Assembly: GCF_024362695.1 (NCBI RefSeq)
Contig: NC_065414.1
Span: 3,675,501-3,739,500 of the forward strand
Direction of reading: 5' to 3'
Origin: Pectinophora gossypiella
Lineage: Eukaryota; Arthropoda; Insecta; Lepidoptera; Gelechiidae
Length of the DNA stretch: 64,000 nucleotides
Position 1 is the stretch's first letter; every line of letters begins with the position of its first letter. Under the pieces are notes generated by a model that made no database searches, was not told the origin of the DNA, and worked only from the letters and a program-made list of their open reading frames with translations. The translations under genes and the position numbers were made by a program. Positions 1-8,800 of this stretch are shown piece after piece.

Positions 1-75
1 AAATGTACACATTTTTCTGATAATCCTGACAAAACGTAAACTTGCAAGGTGTTTCGATTTTTTTGATGAGAAGTG
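1..75 (+). mobile_element. 3' end of a Tc1-like transposon, cut by the window edge
   Basis: These 75 bases match the last 75 bases (40473-40547) of the Tc1-like element in groucho intron 17, including its terminal inverted repeat ending GATGAGAAGTG, followed by the TA target dinucleotide at 76-77. The rest of this copy lies left of the window, so whether it is full-length cannot be told. Confidence 0.9.
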
Positions 76-518
76 TATATATACTATGTTATACTAAAAC
101 GCAATGTCTCAACTCAGAATACACTGGTGAAGCAAGCTATGCCATATTCGAATTAAAAAAAAAAATTGTTATTGTAGCTCTTATTTATCATATACCCTCA
201 AAATGCTTTTGTACGTATACTTAGTTTATAAGTTCTCAAGTAAGTGAATTTGTATTCTTATTGAGAATAAAGATTTCTTTAAACCAAAAAAAAAAATCAA
301 TAATCCTTTATAAAATTAATACTTTATAATATTGCTTGTTCAATAGCGTAACATACGGCACAGAAACGTAAAATTACATAATACCCACTGAATTCAGACA
401 AAAGGTAGTTAGTCAGTTGGGTAATTAATTGTATGACTCTATTTTCGCTGGACGGTATTAGCAAATAACCTATACCACAGAATATACAACAGTACTAAAC
501 ATAATGGCACATTGTCGT

Positions 519-845
519 TTTTAGGGTTTCGCACCCAAAGTGTAAAAAGGACCCTATTACTAAGACATAGCTGTTTGTCCGTCCGTCCGTCTGTCACCAG
601 GCTGTATCTCAAGAACCGCGATAGCTTGACAGTTGAAATTTTCACAAATTATGCATTTGTTTTTCCGCTATAACAAATCAATTCTAAATACAAAATAAAA
701 TAAATATTTAAGAGATTCCTATACAACAAACGTGATATTTGTGCCATTTTTGCTCAGTACAATGGAAACAGCTAGGTATTATTGATACCTAGTCAATGGT
801 ACGGAACCATTCGAGCGCGAGTCCGACTCGCACTTGGCAGGTTTT
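519..845 (+). repeat. Interspersed repeat of a type widespread in Lepidoptera
   Basis: It begins with a GGGTTTCGCACCC-like motif, has a GTCCGTCCGTCCGTCTGTCAC stretch, and ends with GAGTCCGACTCGCACTTGG. From memory this phrase set is very common in lepidopteran non-coding DNA. No ORF is present and no class can be assigned. The flanks at 80-518 and 846-1000 show nothing I can support. Confidence 0.55.
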
Positions 846-1002
846 ACTATATTACCTAACCTAAGAACATTGAAAAAAATTGCCTGTATCACGACTTTAA
901 TCCCTCATCATTATCTCGTGTGGGTTGTTTTGTAAGGTTAATGAACTATCGATCCCTACAGGGTATTTATGTGTCTACGCATTCTTCTTTTTCTTTTTCT
1001 AT

Positions 1003-1289
1003 AGTGTGGGTTGTGAGGTGGAGTACCCTCACAACCCACCATCCCTGGTGTCAGGGTTATTATTCAGCCGCCAAAGGCCCCTAACATGGCTCATGTAACG
1101 ACTTCATCATTAATAAATTGAAGCACGGATCATCTATTTTCGGACGATCAGGTGACCACCCTGTAATTACCTATTCCTTACGAAACTAGAGATCACAAAG
1201 TGGTTTTTGTGTTATGGCTCCACCGGGATTCGAACCCGGGACATCCGGATCGTGAGCTCACAACTCAACCACTGGACCACAGAGACCGT
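1003..1289 (-). mobile_element. tRNA-derived SINE (family 1)
   Basis: On the minus strand this reads a tRNA-like head with box A (TGGTCCAGTGG) and box B (GGTTCGAATCC), then a body with CTGATCACCTGAT-, GGCGGCT- and CCCTGACACCAGGG-type motifs, and a tail near CACAACCCACACTATAG. The same family recurs at 15160, 27309, 29175, 37985, 49940 and 53363. It is not a tRNA gene: the anticodon arm does not fold and the body continues beyond the head. Confidence 0.75.
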
Positions 1290-1609
1290 TAGGCATTAAT
1301 AAAGCTAACCTAAGCATTAATAAAGTTCTAGTAAACATATCTTACATAAAACGTAATATTGAAAAGCCTTCCAGCTTATGCAATACAACAGAACCAATGC
1401 TCTTACGACATTTATCCCTTTAGTAAAAGAGGAAGTAAAGGGATGATTACGCAACTCAATACCTAGCTAGCCTGTGTACGTGAGCTAAATGTCTAGAAAA
1501 TCTAAACGTATTACCTAGATTAGATACTATTGTGTATGTGAACGCGTGCCTTGCGTCATCAGGTAAATGAATTCATGGTTCATAGATAGAAAGGCGGGCT
1601 TGGTTGGGT

Positions 1610-1866
1610 TATGTACACTTGAAGTGTTGGGAAACAAGCCCAATAATAGATATCTATTTGAAAGAGACTGGTCGTTTTTCTGTTAGATCAGCGAAATGAA
1701 CCAAGAGTTATTAATTTATAACGAATATTTTGGACGACATCGTACGGCGCGCAGGATATGTCTGGATGTCGATAGCCCAAGATCGTCGGAAGTGGAAAAT
1801 AATGGAAGAGGCCTACGTCCTAAATTGGATATAAATTTAGGCTGATATAGATAGATAGATAGATAG
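1610..1866 (+). mobile_element. 5'-truncated LINE 3' end
   Basis: One frame near 1765-1825 encodes W-M-S-I-A-Q-D-R-R-K-W-K-I-M-E-E-A-Y-V. This resembles the end of some non-LTR retrotransposon polyproteins, D-R-x-x-W-x-x-x-x-E-A-Y/F. It is followed by a short 3' UTR and a (GATA)n tail at about 1849-1866. Four or five other stubs with the same encoded ending lie in Cog1 introns. Confidence 0.6.
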
Positions 1867-1867
1867 T

Positions 1868-2060
1868 AGTTTTCACTAACACAGATGACTCGACACTCGA
1901 CCATCATAGATGGCCATACGGCTCACTACTTATCATGTTGGTCTAAGAGAAAGCTCGGTGTAGTGTGGGTACTTAGTTCATCTTGCGACGGATGTACCTC
2001 TGACTACTCCCCCAATCGGGATATAATCGTGAGATTATGTTATGTAGATAAGCAGAATCT
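1868..2060 (+). mobile_element. Fragment of a second SINE family (family 2)
   Basis: It contains TTTTCACTAACACAG, a CATCATAGATGG-like block, GGCTCACTACTTATCATGTTGG and ACTTAGTTCATCTTGCGACGG. The same ordered blocks recur at 15455-15735, 52380-52880 and 61680-61825. The tRNA-like head seen in the 15455 copy is missing here. From 2060 to 2215 I see no gene. Confidence 0.65.
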
Positions 2061-2215
2061 GACTAAAATAAACGCTTGCGCAAAGAGGAAGATAATAGAA
2101 CTTGAAAGGTCTTTCTATCGGTTCTAGACTGGATATAAAATTGAAAGGAGGAAGTCCAACACTTTATGCCCTGGACCTGAGACGGCCGACTTTTCTAGAA
2201 TCATTAGTAGGTACT

Positions 2216-2310
2216 ATAATTAAAACACATAATAACGGGTTCTTACCGCGTTTAAATCAGGGATATGAGAGTCCCGATATTTCGTTTTATGTGTTTTAAT
2301 TATGATAATA
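2216..2310. repeat. Repeat with imperfect inverted ends
   Basis: The left part (TAATTAAAACACATAATAACG, TTACCGCGTTTAAA) is mirrored by TTTTATGTGTTTTAATTATG and AACCGCGTAAAC just downstream, so the block can fold back. A related block (CGGGTTCTTACCGCGTTTAAA then GATATGAGACTCCCGATATT) is at 56449-56545. Between 2310 and 4430 I find no supported gene or repeat. A small minus-strand open stretch at 2563-2784 encodes one hydrophobic segment but lacks an ATG start. Confidence 0.45.
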
Positions 2311-4432
2311 ACCGCGTAAACCTAAAACAATGTATTAGTAGGTACTTCTAGAATGTTATAGAAATGATCATTATAAACAACGGAGATCTTAGTTTATTGT
2401 AATTTACACTAATAGCTAACAAGATAACAAAACTAAACACCGTCCACGTGCTTCCGTGGGCGTTTCTATAATCTTATGCTAATATTGCTTAGCTGGCTTC
2501 GGCAAGCATGTTGTAAAGGTCGAAAATACATAAGTAAACAAACACTCTCCCAGCTTTTCTCGTTAGCCAGTGTAAATATTTCGCCGGAAGTACAATAATC
2601 GAGACTGAGCTCCGCCAATTAAATTTCCAATAGACCATACAACGCGACCAATAAAATCAGGTGAGTCGACAAACTCGATCATAATAACACGACGAAAAAA
2701 TATAATTGCGCCGAAAATACATAAAGCTGTAAAAGCAAAACAGTATTTAACCCAATAAACTCGTTTTGAAAGAAATCGTTTCACTCTACATCCTCATTGT
2801 CGCCTACTTAATGGTTTCTTTTGGCAACCACCCAACTATGAAAGTGACAAAAACAAAAACGAATAAAACAAAGAATAGGAAATGAAAACGAAGAGTCCTT
2901 CCTCATTCAAAATAACGCTGGACAAAGCGGGACAAACTATCCAAGTGACCTGTACATCTAAGCACAATAACTTTGTAATGAAGATTATTCAAAGAAAGTA
3001 ATGACGCATCGATGAAAGTACTAAGGATGTTCTGGAACTTGGACACGTCATTTGTGCTACTGGCAAGAAGCCAGCAACGGGGAAAATTAGCGTAATTTTG
3101 TGTCCGTGATCAGGATCTTCTCTAACCCGCTAAGGCCGTAAAATAAATAGGTGGCTTTAACATTAATTATTTCACATCCGCGGTTTGGAAGTAGCAACAG
3201 TCTGAGTCATTTCGGACAAAGAACAGGGACACAAAACGAAGAGGAAAAGCGTTCCAACGGTACAATGTGATTGTAAATTTAACGTCTTGAAGTAAAATTA
3301 GACTATAGAAGTATGTCCAACGACCAATGTCACTATTGTGTTTTGACGTGTGGCTGGAGTTTGTCGTTTGTTACGGAAAATATACACTGGATGATGGGGA
3401 ATGGGGAACTTTCTAGTTTTGTTGAACTAAATGATACTACGGGTTTTCTGATTACAAAAATGTCAGTAGACGAAATCACGAGACAAAAAACAATGCTAAT
3501 TAAAAAGCATGGCACAAAAGGAGGGCAAAGCAATGTTGCTGTACCCACCAGGGTTCAGTTTTTATGTCTATGAGTATTGAGAAGCAATTCAGGTGGCTAA
3601 ACACAGCTGTTTATCTATCAAATCAAATCAACAAGTGCTATTAGGCAGCGGGTTCTTCACTAATAGATCGATAAGGGAAGGCTTTCTTGTATTACCAGAA
3701 CGTACTGGGAGCACATAATACTGTTATTAATAGACAGACAGTGATGGGGGCAGGAGTTGCAAGGCTCCTGAAGGAAACTTGCAGCCAGACTTGGTACTAT
3801 AATATGTATATCCAATAAGTCTCCGATCTAGCAGCGCCTAAGATGCGCTCTTATATGGCTAACGTATCTGATCTTAGCAGTGAATGTAGGGCCACATTAA
3901 ATTCACGTCAGCACACCTCTGATAAAATGGAATGACCTTTCGTCTGATCACAAGTTACCCTAACTTCTAACCTAACGCCCTGAAGACTTATTCTTCTTTT
4001 TCGTGTGGGTTTAAAGGTCGATAACCGTTTGTCCGATTAATAATTTATCACTATTTGCAACTTTAAATAATTGTCTTTCCAATAGATTATCGTTTAACCT
4101 CTATCCCAACTTGATGAATGGAAACAAAATAAGATGCAGTCGACGATGAAACACGATTGCCTAGGAAATGTCTATTAGTTCTAACCTTGAATAGGTAAAG
4201 ACTTTCAAAGTGCATTGTAATTGTTGCCTATTTCTACTTTTGTCGTTTTTATCACATTTTGAAACAGTCTGCAAAGTAGAAAATAATTATTTTGATAAAT
4301 TCAAATGCGTAGTTTCGTCTAGTGTATATCATGATGCTATTTCAGTACATTGCTTGTACACAACAGTTTCTTCCGAGTTTTATTACAATGAAAATATAAC
4401 ATGAGAAGCATTTAAAAGGTATTTTAATGTTG

Positions 4433-4645
4433 AAATTAGGTAATTTCTAAGGTCAAAGATAAATATGAAATTCTGATTACTAAATAAAGACAGATCTAAA
4501 GGTAATAAGTGCGACATTTTGAAACGTTTTTCTATGACGTCAGAGGTCTCTTTTTCATACAAATTCCATAGTAATTTGGTGTTTTGGTGTTTGGTTAACA
4601 GTAGGTAACTGATTTCACTAGTTGGAAACTATCCTATAATTGACA
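4433..4645. mobile_element. MITE family C copy
   Basis: It starts AGGTAATTTCTAAGGTCAAAG, runs through CTAAATAAAGACA, CTATGACGTCA and CATACAAATTCCATAGTAATT, and ends near TTGGAAACTATCCTATAATT, which mirrors the GGGTAGTTTCC start seen in better copies. Related copies are at about 31500-32165, 58500-58716, 62920-63205 and 63267-63725. It is non-coding. Confidence 0.6.
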
Positions 4646-4669
4646 ACAAATAGGTCAAAGATTCACCAC

Positions 4670-4795
4670 CTGGGAGGTTAAAATGGCCACATCAACATTT
4701 GTTTGTATTGCGCACTTTTATATGCGCAAATGTCAAATTGCAATATTGCTTTCTTAGATGAATTGCTTCGATGCAGCCTTTTTAACCCCCCTGAT
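4670..4795. mobile_element. MITE family B copy
   Basis: Its left end (GGTTAAAATGGCCACATCAA) and right end (GATGCAGCCTTTTTAACC) are imperfect inverse complements. The middle holds the AAATGTCAAAT and CAATATTG blocks shared with 14511-14675 and the interrupted copy at 31414-32229. It is non-coding. Confidence 0.6.
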
Positions 4796-4820
4796 CTTCG
4801 TACTCGCAAAATCGTTCGTG

Positions 4821-4966
4821 TACAGTCATGAGCGATATAATGTACCCACTTTAGGACTCTGTAGCACTAACATATTTGACATTTAGTGAGACTTACAGTT
4901 CAATTTGTCAAAAAAGTTAAAGTGACATGGTACCAGAGTGTATACATATTAATGCTCGTGACCGTA
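4821..4966 (+). mobile_element. MITE family A copy (146 bp)
   Basis: It runs from TACAGTCATGAGCGATATAA to AATGCTCGTGACCGTA, with imperfect terminal inverted repeats of about 33 bp and a central TGACATTTAGTGAGACTTAC. Copies of 146 bp are at 27099-27244 (same orientation) and 56634-56779 (opposite), and one of about 150 bp at 24928-25077 (opposite). The TA at each end fits Tc1/mariner-type insertion. The stretch 4967-5353 shows nothing coding. Confidence 0.8.
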
Positions 4967-5358
4967 CAAAGACGTTTCTGTACTTTCCTACATTCAGGAT
5001 GCTCAAGACAGCTAGTCTCTGCAAATAGCAGTGTAGTTTAATTATAACGCGTCGCTTTGTGAGTAAACTAACGCGTCTGCGATGAGTAAGCAACGTTATA
5101 TGCGTTCACGCATCGAAATTTATTTCAACCGACCGCGGTGCATGTTAGTTACCTTGTCTTTATTTTTATTCGATTTTGGTTTCCATTTCTCTGTGGCATT
5201 TATGTGGTGGGTCGGAAGATTCAGAAGAGGTTAGGGATAAATTCTGGTCATATTGACCAATGCATCTTCAATCCTAGGACTTAGCATCAAAAGTGGCTGT
5301 AAGTTGTCTTAGTACCTATTATGTAATCAACTTTTATGCCTATTATGTATGTAAAAAT

Positions 5359-5770
5359 TGTGGCCCCTTCGATCCTTGCCACATAAATCTTATAGACTAT
5401 ACCAGATATCGATGTGATCGATGTTAGTGTTATCGATGTAAGTTGAAACTAGTAGGCGTTGAAATTAGGAGTCGTTGAAATTAAACACCGATTGGAGTTG
5501 AATCAGAGCTCCTACCCGTGTGGTGATTCTAATAAGAATGAGAGTCTAGTCCCCGCGCGCGTGTATATATAGGAAAACGCCCACTAAGCGGGGCGGGGCA
5601 AGGGCGCGGCGGGGGTGTGTAGCGGTGAAGCCGCGCTCAGTCCCTATCTTTCTCTTTATTTTTAAAAATAAAACTTACAAACTATTTACAATTTCTAGGC
5701 AATCATTATACAATCATAATATAATCATAATACAATCATAATTTGCTTCTTGTTGCTTCTACGGCGAACA
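5359..5770 (-). repeat. 3' LTR of the BEL/Pao element
   Basis: It is 412 bp, with TG...CA ends. On the element's strand it has a TATA-like CCTATATATACACG (plus positions about 5564-5577) after a GC-rich GCCCCGCCCCGC stretch. On the internal side the sequence before this LTR, read on the element's strand, is purine-rich GGCGGGAGAATA, a candidate polypurine tract (plus 5771-5783). Confidence 0.93.
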
Positions 5771-5824
5771 TATTCTCCCGCCGCAGCTGCGCAGCTCGAT
5801 GACCACGTCGCGCAGCTGGACCAT

Positions 5825-8800
5825 CTACGGTTCGCCGTCCTCGGGTGGCGATGTTGGCAGGATGACCAGCTTCTTCGTTGGCCGCCGCAGGATCCCCTTC
5901 GTTGTCCTCACGTCGACCGCCCTCGTCTCGCCGTCTGGTCCGGGGTAGGCAGCCACGACGACACCTCGCGGCCACGAGTTGCGAGGCAGCGTGCCGTCAG
6001 CGATCAATACTAAATCGCCCACGGAGATGGAACCCTTGCTGGCTCGGGGCTCCCGCCGGTGTTGGAGTTCAGGTAGGTACTCCCGTACCCATCGCGCCCA
6101 GAACATGTCGGCTAGGCGTTGGCTCTTCCTCCAGTCTTTGCGGCCGGCGTCGTCGCCCTCCGTGAAGGCGCCTGGCATCGGCACCCGTGATGGACCTCCC
6201 AGGATGAAGTGGTTCGGAGTGAGGGCCTCTGGGTCCTCCGGTGATGTCGACACGTGTGTGAGGGGTCGACTGTTGATGGTGTGCTCGGCCTCCACCAGTA
6301 GCGTTGTCAGGACTTCTTCTTTTGGCGCGCGCTCGTGCAGCACCACGGCTAGTGCTGATTTGACGCTGCGGACCAGTCTCTCCCACGCGCCTCCCATGAA
6401 TGGCGCGCTAGGAGGGATGAACTTCCAGGTGATGAAGCGAGCGGAGGCTTCTTGTTGTATGGCCTCCTCGACGGCGTGCTTCATCTCGACGTCCGCACCG
6501 CGCAGGTTGGTACCCTGGTCTGACCAGAGCTCGGTGGGGCACCCGCGGCGGCCTATGAAGCGCCGCAGTGCCATTACTGCAGAGTCGGTGCTGAGGCTCC
6601 CGGCGAGTTCCAGGTGCACTGCCCTGGTGGTTAGGCAGGTGAAGAGGACTCCGTACCTCTTCTGACGTGCGCGACCCACGGTGACTGTCATGGGCCCAAA
6701 GTAGTCAAGCCCCGTGTAGGTGAAGGGCCGCTGGTGATGGGCTAGACGGCTCCTTGGATGATTGCCTGTCGATGGTTGGGCTGGCGTGGCCCGACGGATG
6801 CGGCAGACCTGGCATTTCTTCAGTTCGTTGCGCACGGCGTGGCGGAGGCGCAACACCCAGTAGTGCTGTCGCACCTCATTTGCCGTTGTTTCAAACCCTC
6901 CGTGGTGTAATTGCGTGTGCACCCACTTGATGTACAGCCGCGTCCATCGGTGGTCTCCATCCAGGATGACGGGCTCCCGTTGTTCTGTTGTGATGTCGGC
7001 GGCGGCGGCGATCCTCGAGCGTAGATGTATTAGTCCCTCTTCGTCAATCATAATCGACAGTTGCTTGAGTCGACTGTCGGCCGGCAGGGGCTTCTTTCTT
7101 CTTATAGCTTCTAGCTCCGCGCTGAAGGCCTCTTCCTGCACGGCGCGTATCCATAGTTGCCGTGCGCGATGCAAGTATCGTGCCGCGAGAGGCACGATCT
7201 TTCTCTGCTGTCTCGGCGCATGTTTGTGTCCTGTGCCTCGTCCCGTTTCTCTGTGCGCCTGTACCTTCTTCCACGTCGGGTCTTCCTCCGCACGTTTCTT
7301 GGTGCGTTTTCTAGCGGCGGCACACCTTTCTCTTCCCTTTAGTTTTTCTATGAATTGTAGGACACGCGCCGTGACACGTAGTAGTTTTGCCCACGATGAA
7401 AAACGTGTTATGTCGGGTAGCGCCTTCCCTGTTCTTTCTGCGGCGGTCGTCGCGTGCACTCTCTCCTCGTTTGTGTGTTCAATAGTCTCTGAGATGTCCT
7501 CCGCCGGCCAGGTGTCTTCTGGTCGATACAGGAAAGGCGGGCCGCGGAACCAACGATGCTCGGAGGCGAAGTCTTTCGGCGTTCCTCGTGTAGCGTCGTC
7601 GGCCGGGTTGTCTCTCGTTGATACCCAACGCCATTCGTTTGTCTTAGTCTCCTCTGCTATCTCGGCGACTCGATGAGCTACGAAGGGCTTGTAGGCTCGT
7701 GGTCCCGTTCGCAACCATGATAGGACGGTCCTAGAGTCGCTCCAGAAGTAACGACGTGCAGGCTTGATGTCGTGTTCCTCTTGCGCTGTGCGGGCTAGGC
7801 GGCAGCCCATTACGGCCGCTTGGAGCTCCAGTCGTGGTATCGATGTCATCTTGCTGATAGGCGCCACTCTCCCTTTGCCGGCGATGAGCGAGATGTGTAT
7901 TTTCCCGTCCTCGTCGACGATTCGCCAGTATACCGCAGCGGCGTAGGCAGAGCTGCTTGCGTCCACGAAGGTGTGTAGCTCCACGAACCGGGCGCATGTG
8001 AGCGAGGCATAGCACCGAGGTACGGCTAGTTGTGAGAGGCGCCGCGCATGCTCCGTCCATTTTTTCCATGCTTCTGCTTCGGGGGTAGGCAGCGCGTCGT
8101 CCCATCCTATTCCGGTGCGCCAGGTGTCCTGAATGATGCGCTTCGCTTGTATGGTCACGGGCGTGGCGATTCCCAGCGGGTCGTAGAGTGACATCGTCGT
8201 TCGTAACGCTTCCCTCTTCGTTGGCACGCGCTCGCCGTGTAGTATGTCGGTGGGTATCCGGGCTTCATTCATATTGAAGGACAGCGTGTCGCGCTCTGGG
8301 TACCATATCATTCCCAGTATCTTTTCGGGAGCAAGCTTGACGATGTCTTCTTTCGCCTCGGGCGCCAATGATGATAGTACGAGTCTGGAGCTCGATGCCC
8401 ATTTCTGTAGATAGTAGTTGGCGCGGCTATGTATATAGGCCACTTGACTGGAGACTTGTATTGCTTCCTCTTCCGTATCGAAGCTTGCCAAGTAGTCGTC
8501 GACGTAGTGATTGTTGATGATTGCCGCCGCCGCCGCCGGATATTCTTCTCTATATTGTTCGGCGTTCCTATTCTTCACGAAGATTGCCGTGCAGGGGGAT
8601 GAAGTAGCGCCGAATATTACACTCTTCATGCGATACTCGACAGGGGGTCCCTCTCTTCTATTTCCGCGCCAGAGGAAACGCTGCATGTCTCGATCTTCCG
8701 TCCTTATTGAGATCCGCATAAACATGTCCTTTATGTCAGCCGTCACCGCCACTCTTCTTTGCCGGAACTTCATCAGCACTCCTGGTAGGGATCGAAGTAG

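Noticed and set aside
1217..1289. tRNA genes at SINE heads (also 15180, 25585, 27310, 49945, 53590, 58975)
   Set aside because: Box A and B are present but the cloverleaf is not intact, and the same heads recur attached to SINE bodies.
2563..2784. Minus-strand 73-codon frame with a hydrophobic segment
   Set aside because: It has no ATG (starts at GTG), no clear splice partners and no recognised similarity; kept only as a remote possibility.
5878..7676. Long plus-strand open frames across 5750-11642
   Set aside because: They are antisense shadows of the GC-rich BEL/Pao gag-pol and show no recognisable domain.
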